Below are positions 31,269 to 39,668 of a stretch of 43,867 nt of DNA, piece after piece. The notes below the pieces were generated by a model that worked only from the letters and a program-made list of their open reading frames with translations, searched no databases and had not been told where the DNA came from. Every line of letters begins with the position of its first letter. Position 1 is the stretch's first letter. Position numbers and translations under genes: made by a program. Origin of the DNA: a virus; IMG/VR virus record IMGVR_UViG_3300025132_000083, positions 1 through 43,867 of that record; one strand, written 5' to 3'.

Positions 31269-32885
31269 TCACCCCTGTAGAATCCAATGCGTCTTTACTG
31301 TGCATTCTTTCAAATCTCTAGGTTTTACCATTGCTTCAACGGTAATTGGGCCTTTATCATCCGGTATTGTAAAGTTTGCACTTTCTAGGAAATAGTTCTT
31401 GAAGGAAATGTTGATTTCTTCTCCATTTGCCTTGTCAAATTGTAAGTCAATTTGTGCGTCAGTGGCAAAGTTTGTTCCGGTTGTAACTACAGAAGTTCCT
31501 GTGTTTTCGTTTCTATTGAATAATTCTTCAAAGAGTAAATCGTCTGTTACTAGAGCAGTAAAGGATAATTCGTAGTTTCTATTCGATGGAATAGCATCTT
31601 GGATAGCAGTATTTCCAACTCCAATAAATCTCTTTTCCTGTAGATTGTTATTGATTTTCAAAGACATGTTTGTAACCTTTAGGAACTGTTGTCCGAATAG
31701 ACTAAAGGAACCCTTTGAAAAGAAGAATGGTTCTAGGAATTCATCTGTTTCAAAGTTAAACAAATTAGTATTGGTAATTCCTGCACCGCCTCTAGATTCA
31801 TATGCTTCATTTTGGTCTAACTTGTGAACAGTTCTTGTCATTAATTCCATAGTCATTTTTACTTCTTCATTTTCATTAGCGGTCATAGTAAAACTATTAA
31901 CTCTATTTCCTCTTGCGATTCTTACGAAGTTTAAGTCTTCTAGATTAGCAGAAGTATCTGTCAAGTTCTCAGAACCACTAACTAGTTTGCTAATAGATTG
32001 TTCTAATGCAAAGGAAGGTAAGTCCTCTCCGTTTGCCTCTATGAATCTATATGTGATTGCATCTGTTATAGAGGAAGGAGTAGAAGGAAGCACTAACTGT
32101 TCTGTATTAGTATGTAAGTCTAAATGATTTACTAATGGAGGAGTTAAAGCATCCCCCGCAGTTCCGGTAGTCGCATATCCTGTCTTGTAAAATATTGGCC
32201 CCTGATTCAGATGAGTCTCAATTGTGCTTTGTCCGGAATCTCCTGCATCTCCTGTATCAATATATACATCCCCTGCCACCGAAGCATCTGTTTTACTAGT
32301 AGGATGGTCATTATTCGTTTTTGCTAAAACTTGGTCACAAGCACCTAAAGCATAGTATAGCCAAGTTCCGTGATTTGCTACAATGTTTAGACTTCCTCCG
32401 CTTGCAGTTTCAATCCCCTTATACTGATAGGTCATATTTCTTGAACCGCCCAATGAAAGATTCATTTGCTTAACTTCAACTTCTACATTTGGAAACTCTG
32501 CACTTTCTAAAATTCCTAGCCAATTATCAGCATTTAATCTCTTAACAGAAGAATTTCTTTGTCCAACGCTAGGTGCGCCATAGGCTCTTATTACTATAAA
32601 ATCTCCCGAAGCAGGAGTTCTGCAAGCAGGTGAAATAGTAAAGGAAGTGGAATCATTTTCAGTAACAGTATGAACAGACAGAGGAGTAGTAGTTCCCGTA
32701 GCATAAAGTTCTAGAACGCACCCCACATATAGATTATTTACAAGAAGATAGTTTACAATAAAGGCATCTTCAGGTATTAATTTAGTAGTGTTGCTAGCAC
32801 TATTATTAACTAAAGCGTATAAATCCAATTCCGGCACTAATGATAATGTTGCACCGCTTCCTAAAAATATGTCTGTGTTTGTCAT
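31269..32885 (-). CDS. Major tail tube protein, 538 aa
   Basis: Beta-rich, with sequence features of phage tail tube proteins: an N-terminal sheet region, SAEFPNVEVEVKQMNLSLGGSR, then FVRIARGNRVNSFTMTANEN and EVKMTMELMTR, and a C-terminal domain with LQEKRFIGVGN and SFTALVTDDLLFEELF. It is large for a tube protein, suggesting an extra surface domain. It lies upstream of the chaperones, as expected. Confidence 0.75.
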   Translation of the reverse strand: MTNTDIFLGSGATLSLVPELDLYALVNNSASNTTKLIPEDAFIVNYLLVNNLYVGCVLELYATGTTTPLSVHTVTENDSTSFTISPACRTPASGDFIVIRAYGAPSVGQRNSSVKRLNADNWLGILESAEFPNVEVEVKQMNLSLGGSRNMTYQYKGIETASGGSLNIVANHGTWLYYALGACDQVLAKTNNDHPTSKTDASVAGDVYIDTGDAGDSGQSTIETHLNQGPIFYKTGYATTGTAGDALTPPLVNHLDLHTNTEQLVLPSTPSSITDAITYRFIEANGEDLPSFALEQSISKLVSGSENLTDTSANLEDLNFVRIARGNRVNSFTMTANENEEVKMTMELMTRTVHKLDQNEAYESRGGAGITNTNLFNFETDEFLEPFFFSKGSFSLFGQQFLKVTNMSLKINNNLQEKRFIGVGNTAIQDAIPSNRNYELSFTALVTDDLLFEELFNRNENTGTSVVTTGTNFATDAQIDLQFDKANGEEINISFKNYFLESANFTIPDDKGPITVEAMVKPRDLKECTVKTHWILQG

Positions 32886-32909
32886 TATTCCCCTCTCCTT
32901 ACTTACTTA

Positions 32910-33419
32910 CTATGGGACTGAGAGTGCGAACCGTTTTGCTTCTATACTTATCTTGTATCCGAATATTCTTTTTTTCCTGTCATTGGATTCATTTCTAGAG
33001 CCTACAAATATTTGATTAAACTTAGAACCATCCGACGCAGTGTATCCGGTTCGCTTCCCCTCAAGCACATGACGAGTAATCAAGTATAAAGCCCTTAGCC
33101 TATCTTTGCCAAAGTTACTATCTGTTCCTGCTCGCTCATCTTGAACATGTCGAATGTGTACTGTAAAGGAATAACTTTCATTTCTTATATCAAAATGCAC
33201 TGTGGGATATTCTATATTTTGACTGTCTTCAAAAATGACAATCAAATCTTTTAGTGACAAATCATACCTGCTTCCTCTATTTGCTTCTAAACTTCGTATG
33301 TCAATAATATTAGGCTTGCCAATATGGTCTGAAGAAATAGTTCCAGCACTTTGTAAAGTAGTGGCAGAACTAGACCAATTACTATCTAAGAGGTCAATGA
33401 GCAAACTAACTTCATCCAT
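32910..33419 (-). CDS. Tail terminator/completion-like protein, 169 aa
   Basis: The arrangement of N-terminal helix (VSLLIDLLDSNW), a strand with KDLIVIFED, then a sheet (YSFTVHIRHV), helix (DRLRALYLITRHVLEG) and final strands is that of tail-terminator or tail-completion proteins. Position just upstream of the tail tube gene supports it. No catalytic residues are expected. Confidence 0.6.
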   Translation of the reverse strand: MDEVSLLIDLLDSNWSSSATTLQSAGTISSDHIGKPNIIDIRSLEANRGSRYDLSLKDLIVIFEDSQNIEYPTVHFDIRNESYSFTVHIRHVQDERAGTDSNFGKDRLRALYLITRHVLEGKRTGYTASDGSKFNQIFVGSRNESNDRKKRIFGYKISIEAKRFALSVP

Positions 33420-33625
33420 TATACTTCCTCAAATGTTTTGTCTATTTTTTCTTGTAAAGTCTTTTCCATATACTCTACTATTTTTTGTTCTGCGTTTTGA
33501 ATAAGTTCTTCTTCTGAAAAAGTAAAGTCTACTCCTAATAATCTAGATACTTCAAGCATTTGCAAATTTCTTTCCTTTTCTATTTCTAGATATTTTTCGA
33601 ACTTTTGCTTTAGGTCTTCAAACAT
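33419..33625 (-). CDS. Small coiled-coil protein, 68 aa
   Basis: Start chosen at ATG 33625, right after the stop of the connector gene. The whole sequence is charged and helical (LKQKFEKYLEIEKERN, EEELIQNAEQKIVEYMEKTLQEKIDKTFEEV). Located between head-tail connector and tail completion genes; a minor virion or assembly factor. No family is recognised. Confidence 0.55.
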   Translation of the reverse strand: MFEDLKQKFEKYLEIEKERNLQMLEVSRLLGVDFTFSEEELIQNAEQKIVEYMEKTLQEKIDKTFEEV

Positions 33626-33629
33626 ATTA

Positions 33630-34949
33630 TCACTCAATAATATAGACAATATCTTTCTTACCATCTAGTATTTCCATAGCCTCTTTCTTTAGAATATCAT
33701 ACTTTTCCTTAGTAGTAATGTTAGCCCCTGTTTCAGCAATAAGAATAGTTTGGTCATCGTGTCTTAGTATTTCTGCCGCCGCTAATTTTGTAGCCGCTTC
33801 ATGTATAGCAGAAGGAACTCTTCTATCTCCTGCAATGTAAGAAACGATTACAGAATTGTTAGTATGATATGGGAAATCTTGTAGGAAAAACAACCTACCT
33901 TCATTGCCTATTTTCCAAAAACTTCCAATTCTTTTCATGTCTTGTTTATCTGTAAAAGCCACAACATCACAAACATTTGGAATAGTATCTGTAGAAGTGA
34001 ATGTTACAGTAGTGCTTCCGCTTCCTGTAGATGTTCCACTTAATTCAACTGTAGTAGAATCTGTAATAGAAGTAATAGTAGTGGTTCCTGCCGCAATATT
34101 AGTTCCCGTCACTACCATTCCTACTGCCAATTTAGAAGAATCTGCTACAGTTAAAGTAGCATCACTACTTACCGTAGTGCAAGATTGCTGAATGGCAACC
34201 TTCAGAGTGCAATCAGAACCATCTTCTCCCATCAATAAACTAGAGATATTTATTTTTCTTCCATTATTTAAATCACTAGCGGCATAGAAAAAATCTGAAA
34301 CATTAAAGTTAGTTCCTCCATCTTCAGTCAAAGTCTTCTTATTATCTGCCCCTGTAAATGTAGAAGTATTAGATGGAAATTGTTCATTAGTTAAAGCAAT
34401 AATTTCTTTTGCAGTGGTTTTAGAACCAAACCTATTATTGAATTTAGAATCAACTAAAGAAGTTCCAACACTAGTGCTAGACTCCATAGTAAATTCTGTT
34501 CCATCCGGTAGGACCAAAATAATACTATGAATATCACCATAATTATCTTCGCTCAAAGTAATACTTGCTTGAGCAGAAGCCAACTCTTTGTATGAATTGC
34601 CTTGCCATATTTGAAGACTTACAATCTTTCTAACTTTCATATGTTGCAACTGAACAAATCCTACATAACCGCCATAGTAAGAATCTGCTGGATGCCTACC
34701 GAAATTAAAATCGTGGAATTCTGTTTCGTGACGAATAGGGCGGTATGACCTTTTTACCTTATCATCAATCATGCCTTCTACTCTTTTGATTATAGAACCG
34801 ACTTGAGCATTAGTAGGATTTGTAGATGCAGTGAAAGCAGGAATTTGTAGCAAGTCTGAGATTGCAGTAATGTCAGTATAGAATCCTTTCCCTGTAGAAT
34901 AATCAGGATTAATGGATGTATAATCACTGGGGGAAAATACGGTTGGCAT
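33630..34949 (-). CDS. Head-tail connector/adaptor with inserted beta module, 439 aa
   Basis: The N-terminal helical region (IIKRVEGMIDDKVKRSYRPIR) and the C-terminal helices (HEAATKLAAAEILRHDDQTIL, YDILKKEAMEIL) resemble the gp6-type head-tail adaptor. Between them, about residues 260-320 form a beta module (LAVGMVVTGTNIAAGTTTITSI) of the type found in the giant hub protein. It is longer than the usual 100-250 residue adaptor because of these insertions. TAATG overlap with the upstream gene. Confidence 0.6.
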   Translation of the reverse strand: MPTVFSPSDYTSINPDYSTGKGFYTDITAISDLLQIPAFTASTNPTNAQVGSIIKRVEGMIDDKVKRSYRPIRHETEFHDFNFGRHPADSYYGGYVGFVQLQHMKVRKIVSLQIWQGNSYKELASAQASITLSEDNYGDIHSIILVLPDGTEFTMESSTSVGTSLVDSKFNNRFGSKTTAKEIIALTNEQFPSNTSTFTGADNKKTLTEDGGTNFNVSDFFYAASDLNNGRKINISSLLMGEDGSDCTLKVAIQQSCTTVSSDATLTVADSSKLAVGMVVTGTNIAAGTTTITSITDSTTVELSGTSTGSGSTTVTFTSTDTIPNVCDVVAFTDKQDMKRIGSFWKIGNEGRLFFLQDFPYHTNNSVIVSYIAGDRRVPSAIHEAATKLAAAEILRHDDQTILIAETGANITTKEKYDILKKEAMEILDGKKDIVYIIE

Positions 34950-36274
34950 TAATTATACCCCCCTATGAAATCTTTAGCGTTTTCTATATCGTCTTCTAAT
35001 TCAACATATCTTTCTTCGATATCTTGTAAGATACTATCCATTTTAATATTTACCTGATAGTTTCCTATGAATTCCGGCTCAGTATCAATCCTAGACCTAG
35101 ACTCTACTAAATCCTTTCTAATTGCTTTAACAGTGTAAATTGCCGCTAAAAATTTCACTACATCAATGGGGTCAATTTCATTTAATGCGTCTTCCATAGT
35201 TTTTATTCCGCTACCTGCTTGAACAATAACATCTAATGTACGGTCTTCTATAGAATCCAATGCTTCTCCCTTATCATAGGTTATCTTTTCTTCCCCCGAC
35301 CCCTTAGAATACTCGCCTATTTGTATTTCGGCTTTATTTTCTTCTATGTATTCTTCAAATTCAGTTTGAGTTATTCTTCTTATTCCGGTCCTTCCAGAAA
35401 TACCTCCAAAAGGTCTTATTTCATATCTTCCTTCTTCCTCTTGAGATATTTCCATTTGTATTTTTAGACGGTCATCTTCTTCTTCTAAAGTATATAGGTT
35501 TATTGCTATAGGGCCGATAATTGATGGATTTATGTTTCCGGCGATAAATCTCCTTAATTTATCCTTCAAGTCTTTTTCTTTGTCGTTTTCAGGATGGACT
35601 ATTGATACTGCCTTTTGAGCATCTTTTGTTGGGCCTTCCTTTCTAACAATTTTGATATTGTCGTAATATTTTAACAAATGTTTTGATTGTGCATCTTCCA
35701 TTCTAGTTTGAGATATTTCTGTAGGGGCCATTCTTTCAGTCCAAATTTCAGAAGGCAATGGTATTGATTCGTGGTCTAAATCGGGTATTCCTTTTAGAGC
35801 CTCGCCCCTTTGTTGAAAATTTTCTTCATCTAAAGTATCCCTAAGTATTGTTTTAGGTTTCCATGTAACATTGCCGTCGTCATCTTCGGTGCCTTCATAG
35901 GAAAAAGTAGAATATCCAATTAATTGATTTCTTTTAAAATCATCATCTATGATATCTCCCAAAGTATAATCCTTGTATTTTTTAAATGCCTCTGTTTTTA
36001 CTTTTTTTCCTCGAAGCATAGATAAGGCCTCTTTACCTTCAGAACCCACCCTATCTAATATATCATAGATTTTTCTTTCTTTTAGGTTTTCTAGTTCCTC
36101 CAACCCATTAGTGATGAAATCTTCAACATCGAATTCAATATCTAAACTAGTGTTAGAACTCCTAACAATTCTCTCAACAGGAACGTCCGTATCTGAAACT
36201 ATAGCCTGTAGAAAATCCTCTTTGAATTCTTCCGGCCATTCACGGATATTCCCGTCAGAGATAACTCTTGTCAT
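34949..36274 (-). CDS. Acidic structural protein, 441 aa, unknown
   Basis: No family is recognised. It is highly charged and acidic, with an N-terminal helical half, a central beta region near residues 240-310 (NPSIIGPIAINLYTLEEE, YEIRPFGG) and a helical C-terminus (DIEERYVELEDDIENAKDF). Placed between the unknown gene 36285 and the connector, it is a candidate for a neck or internal head protein. Confidence 0.65.
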   Translation of the reverse strand: MTRVISDGNIREWPEEFKEDFLQAIVSDTDVPVERIVRSSNTSLDIEFDVEDFITNGLEELENLKERKIYDILDRVGSEGKEALSMLRGKKVKTEAFKKYKDYTLGDIIDDDFKRNQLIGYSTFSYEGTEDDDGNVTWKPKTILRDTLDEENFQQRGEALKGIPDLDHESIPLPSEIWTERMAPTEISQTRMEDAQSKHLLKYYDNIKIVRKEGPTKDAQKAVSIVHPENDKEKDLKDKLRRFIAGNINPSIIGPIAINLYTLEEEDDRLKIQMEISQEEEGRYEIRPFGGISGRTGIRRITQTEFEEYIEENKAEIQIGEYSKGSGEEKITYDKGEALDSIEDRTLDVIVQAGSGIKTMEDALNEIDPIDVVKFLAAIYTVKAIRKDLVESRSRIDTEPEFIGNYQVNIKMDSILQDIEERYVELEDDIENAKDFIGGYN

Positions 36275-36284
36275 AGTACCCGCC

Positions 36285-36941
36285 TCACATTAACCATTTA
36301 GCCCAAGCCGCACCTTTTTGAATTGCACTACCTAATCCTAGTCCACTTTTAGGAGGCTCATACAAAGTTTGTCCTGTTTGTGGGTCTACCCAATATGGCC
36401 TACCGTATGCGTCTGTGCCATTTGGAGGAATAGGATATCCACTTCCATTATTTACAGCACCTTGCATTTGTTGATACTGTTGAGTATTTCCTGTAACTCC
36501 TGCTAGTGCGGCACCTGCTGAAACTTGTTGAGGCATTCCTCCCCCACCAAATCCTTGAGATTCTAGATATTGTTGCTTTGCCATCTTTCTTTGATTAATA
36601 ACTTCTGTATCAATTGCAGAATTTAATAGATTAATAATATCTAATTGAATATTTTCTTGAGTAATTCTCTCATATTCTCTAAGAGAATCAGGATGAACTT
36701 TAATACTCTTAGTAGTATCATCCTGAACCAATTGCAACTTTACTAGCATTTGGCTAACTACCCTCTCTACTACATCTTCTATTAGTTTCTCAAATGTAAC
36801 TAAAAACTTCTCTCCGTGATACTGAAAGAATTCCTCCACATGATTATCTTGCAAAGATAATAGATTATTCATAGACTTAAATGACTGGTCACTCTGCTGT
36901 TGAACTGCGGTTAATACTGTGCCATTACTTGTTCCAAACAT
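36285..36941 (-). CDS. Unknown structural protein with C-terminal WW-like motif, 218 aa
   Basis: Start chosen at ATG 36941, nine bases after AAGGAG. Residues up to about 135 are helical (HVEEFFQYHGEKF, RITQENIQLDIINLLNSA). A Gly/Gln/Ala-rich linker follows (GFGGGGMPQQVSAGAALAG). Near the end, GRPYWVDPQTGQTLYEPP resembles the second half of a WW domain. The protein ends with a short hydrophobic-basic segment (IQKGAAWAKWLM). Function is unknown; it is in the head-to-neck region. Confidence 0.6.
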   Translation of the reverse strand: MFGTSNGTVLTAVQQQSDQSFKSMNNLLSLQDNHVEEFFQYHGEKFLVTFEKLIEDVVERVVSQMLVKLQLVQDDTTKSIKVHPDSLREYERITQENIQLDIINLLNSAIDTEVINQRKMAKQQYLESQGFGGGGMPQQVSAGAALAGVTGNTQQYQQMQGAVNNGSGYPIPPNGTDAYGRPYWVDPQTGQTLYEPPKSGLGLGSAIQKGAAWAKWLM

Positions 36942-36942
36942 A

Positions 36943-37590
36943 TTATTCATCTCCTTCTACTACTACACCTTGTTTTATCATCAAATGATTTAGCCTATCT
37001 GTTAAAATATTAATTTCCCCAACTATTTCAATTGCCTCATTGGTAGCCGACTTATTATCCGCTAAGGTGGGCGGTTTAATAAGCCATCCGGCAGAAACTA
37101 AACTAGTAACATCTTCTTTTGTTAGAGTAGTAATTGGACCGGACCTAGTTAATCTAGGTATTCTAGGGATAAAGGCCTTGAACTCTAAGCCATGTTGTTC
37201 TGCTAGAATTTGTTGTTGAAGCATTTCCATTTGCCTATGAATACCTGCATGTTTAGGACAATAAGTTCCTCTCATTGGCCTACCTTTAGTGACATGTGTT
37301 AGTGGAATTGGTGGTCTCATATAATCTCCACTTTCCCAAACATGATGGGTTCCGCAAACCACGCAGCGTTCTTTGAGATTAAATTTGTAGCCGTAGTTTA
37401 TCTTCAAAAAGGATTTCTTTTCCGGATTTAATACTTTAGTTAATTCCTTCAATTGTTTTTTTGGTTTGATATTCATGCACTTATATTCTTCTACAGGTCC
37501 ACTTGCTCTTGCTCTTTGTAGTGGTGGCAAGAATGCAGATGGCGCATTTGTGTTCATCGGTTGTCCTATTAAACTTGGTTGTTGAAACAT
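36943..37590 (-). CDS. Putative zinc-binding structural protein, 215 aa
   Basis: ATG 37590 is used; a TTG at 37599 with AAAGGAT upstream is an alternative. The N-terminus is Pro/Gln-rich and disordered. In the middle, CVVCGTHH and, about 35 residues later, YCPKHAGIHRQ provide a likely zinc site. A helical C-terminal region (AIEIVGEINILTDRLNHLM) may oligomerise. Follows the GTPase gene with slight overlap or adjacency. No family is recognised. Confidence 0.6.
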   Translation of the reverse strand: MFQQPSLIGQPMNTNAPSAFLPPLQRARASGPVEEYKCMNIKPKKQLKELTKVLNPEKKSFLKINYGYKFNLKERCVVCGTHHVWESGDYMRPPIPLTHVTKGRPMRGTYCPKHAGIHRQMEMLQQQILAEQHGLEFKAFIPRIPRLTRSGPITTLTKEDVTSLVSAGWLIKPPTLADNKSATNEAIEIVGEINILTDRLNHLMIKQGVVVEGDE

Positions 37591-37595
37591 AGTAA

Positions 37596-38258
37596 TCAAT
37601 AATCCTTTATCATTGTTGTAACTCCTCTGTAAACCATTTCGGGTTGTGATTTAGCCGATACGATATACTTGAAAGTAGGTATGCCTTTATCGTTTAACCT
37701 TTGCATCCCATATTTAAAAGGCTCGAAGATGGGATGGTCCTGTATCTCTCCATTATGATTATATTTCTTTCCCCATAAATCATATTTATTGGCCCAAATT
37801 CCTATTCCCATAGGATAGTCGGCTTCCTTTTTCTTTTTTCCATCGGGCCATGTAGAAGAATAAATAGCATCTACTAAAAATTTCCATGCTAGTTGATGGT
37901 CTAAGTTTGCAGAACTTTCTAGATGTCTATGGTCTATCATAAATATAATATAATTTACTTTCCTCTTCCTCATATCTTTTATCCATTCTTGCCAATAGAA
38001 AGATTCTCCTCCAACATCTGCTGTCTTGAGAGTATGGGTTTCGCCATCTAACTTTATTGTTTTGCGAGTTCCTCTATGTAGGCCAACAGTCCTTTTCTTA
38101 ATATCGGGAACTTCTCCCCTAGTTCTAAGTTGATGATGTAAAGTAGTTTTACCCACTCTAGTTGCACCATAAACTCCAAAATTAATTGCATGTATTCTTT
38201 TGTAAAAAGCAATCGCCGCTTCTGTAATTACAATAGCGAAACCTGCGAGGACTGACAC
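37596..38258 (-). CDS. Membrane-anchored Arf/SR-beta-like small GTPase, 220 aa
   Basis: A hydrophobic N-terminal helix (residues 2-18) is followed by a complete Ras-superfamily G domain: G1 GATRVGKTT (31-39), G2 Thr in RTVG (57), G3 DVGGE (81-85), G4 NKYD (157-160), G5 SAK (201-203). DVGG and the RTVG switch I motif are those of the Arf/SR-beta branch; the glutamine that normally follows DVGG is Glu, which may alter hydrolysis. The anchor plus Arf-like core matches the layout of SR-beta. It lies in the virion gene cluster next to two membrane protein genes. Function in a virus is unknown. Confidence 0.85.
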   Translation of the reverse strand: MSVLAGFAIVITEAAIAFYKRIHAINFGVYGATRVGKTTLHHQLRTRGEVPDIKKRTVGLHRGTRKTIKLDGETHTLKTADVGGESFYWQEWIKDMRKRKVNYIIFMIDHRHLESSANLDHQLAWKFLVDAIYSSTWPDGKKKKEADYPMGIGIWANKYDLWGKKYNHNGEIQDHPIFEPFKYGMQRLNDKGIPTFKYIVSAKSQPEMVYRGVTTMIKDY

Positions 38259-38264
38259 ATTTAA

Positions 38265-38492
38265 TCACCCAAAGGTATAGTTCCAAGCCTCTTTACAAGT
38301 TTCTAATAGCCAGCCTAACACATTAATATCAAATACGCCTAGTATATTTCCTATTAGAAAACCGGACAAAGCCGCACAAGTTCCCCAAAAATATGCTCTA
38401 AATTTAAGAAACCAAATGTCAGCAGAGTGCGCCCTTTGTAGGTCATACGCCATAGCAGTTTCATCGAATCCGGTAAAAACCAAAGGTTTCAC
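38265..38492 (-). CDS. Small membrane protein, 75 aa
   Basis: One clear hydrophobic helix (about residues 33-56, YFWGTCAALSGFLIGNILGVF) and a second weaker one (INVLGWLLETC). The N-terminus is soluble (FDETAMAYDLQRAHSADIW). Lies directly upstream of the GTPase gene in the same transcript. No family is recognised. Confidence 0.6.
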   Translation of the reverse strand: MKPLVFTGFDETAMAYDLQRAHSADIWFLKFRAYFWGTCAALSGFLIGNILGVFDINVLGWLLETCKEAWNYTFG

Positions 38493-38493
38493 C

Positions 38494-38889
38494 TCACTGT
38501 TCGATAGCCGCTAAAAACTCATTTCCTATTCCGTCGCTTTCCATTTGAGAAACAAACTGCGGTTGAGTATTATATGTTGTATTATAATTCTTCATGGTTT
38601 CTCGAATCTTTTGCTTCTGTTCTTCTTCCTTTCTCTTTTGTGCCCAAAAGTGACTAACTCTTCTATCTAACAAATACATTTCTATCTTTTCATTTAAAGC
38701 CAAATCAAATACTGCTTTTAAAATCATAATAGCCCCTACCGTTATCAGCCCAAATAAAGTCGCATGTGCTAAAGTGGTATATGGGAAATTTGTTCCATAG
38801 TTAGCGTAAAAGAAAACATTCGCTCCGCTAACTGTTCCTACGAATAGGATAGTCATGACTAATCGTGTGTCGTGTGCTAGTGCTGGCAT
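38494..38889 (-). CDS. Membrane protein with two helices and charged tail, 131 aa
   Basis: Hydrophobic segments at about residues 9-30 (LVMTILFVGTVSGANVFFY) and 41-66 (LAHATLFGLITVGAIMILKAVF), then a highly charged coiled-coil-like tail (RKEEEQKQKIRETMKN) and an Asn/Gln-rich end. Possible inner membrane or virion membrane-interacting protein. No family is recognised. Confidence 0.6.
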   Translation of the reverse strand: MPALAHDTRLVMTILFVGTVSGANVFFYANYGTNFPYTTLAHATLFGLITVGAIMILKAVFDLALNEKIEMYLLDRRVSHFWAQKRKEEEQKQKIRETMKNYNTTYNTQPQFVSQMESDGIGNEFLAAIEQ

Positions 38890-38898
38890 AATAAAACC

Positions 38899-39225
38899 TC
38901 AGTTAAATTCTACGGAAACTGCATGTCTTGTAGTAGCATCCGGACTTCCTGCACTATTTGTAATTTGCAAATAAAGCCCTTCTCTAGCCAAAACTCCGTG
39001 CATATCGTATTCTATATTGTTTACAGTTTGTGTAGCCTCAACTACCACTCTAGCCAATTCAGTATTTCCTGTCAAAGTAGAATCCTTTGAATCAAAAACT
39101 TTTACCGTTACAACATCAGGCCCACCGGCAAAAATGCTGAAATGTATGCTCTTTAATTTACAAGGGTGTGCCGCTACTACTGCACTCGCCGTTAATACTC
39201 CGCTTGACCTACAAGAGTCTACCAT
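38899..39225 (-). CDS. Small beta-sandwich structural protein, 108 aa
   Basis: Start with GGAGAG upstream. Strands KLKSIHFSIFAG, VTVKVFDSKDSTL, TELARVVVEATQTV and GLYLQITNSAG suggest a jelly-roll-like beta sandwich as in minor capsid or decoration proteins. No catalytic motif. Confidence 0.6.
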   Translation of the reverse strand: MVDSCRSSGVLTASAVVAAHPCKLKSIHFSIFAGGPDVVTVKVFDSKDSTLTGNTELARVVVEATQTVNNIEYDMHGVLAREGLYLQITNSAGSPDATTRHAVSVEFN

Positions 39226-39274
39226 AATATTCTCTCCGTATGTCCGTAGTTCCGATGATACTTGAAGATGTTGG

Positions 39275-39658
39275 TCATTCAGAATCTTCAGATTCTTCTA
39301 CAACTTCTTCAGTTTTCGTCGGCACTACTGCTTCTTTTACCTTTTTAGCGGCTTTCTTGGCACTTGTTTTTGCCTTTGTAGCCACTGTTTTCTTAGGTAA
39401 AAGCAATTTAACCAAGTCTGCACCTGTAGGAACAGTAGGAAGATTTAGGATGCCTTGCGACATTCCTAAAATCTTCTCACTTAATCCTAACAATTCTTCT
39501 TCATCGGACTCTTCAAAAGTAATGGAAAGGTTGGGGTCTTGCTTTCTTAGCAGACCTTTTAGTGCGGAGATTTCACAAGAAACTTCTCTTGTGATTTCTT
39601 CTCGCCCAACTCTCAACCTTCCCATTACAGAAGACTCACTAAGAATAATCTTAGCCAT
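39275..39658 (-). CDS. Small head protein with Lys/Ala-rich segment, 127 aa
   Basis: The N-terminal 65 residues are globular and acidic. Residues about 88-112 (LPKKTVATKAKTSAKKAAKKV, in pieces) are rich in Lys and Ala like a histone H1 tail, followed by a strongly acidic C-terminus (EEVVEESEDSE). It could contact packaged DNA or capsid. Gene order (after decoration-type gene 39669) places it with head genes. No family is recognised. Confidence 0.6.
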   Translation of the reverse strand: MAKIILSESSVMGRLRVGREEITREVSCEISALKGLLRKQDPNLSITFEESDEEELLGLSEKILGMSQGILNLPTVPTGADLVKLLLPKKTVATKAKTSAKKAAKKVKEAVVPTKTEEVVEESEDSE

Positions 39659-39668
39659 TTATTTCACC

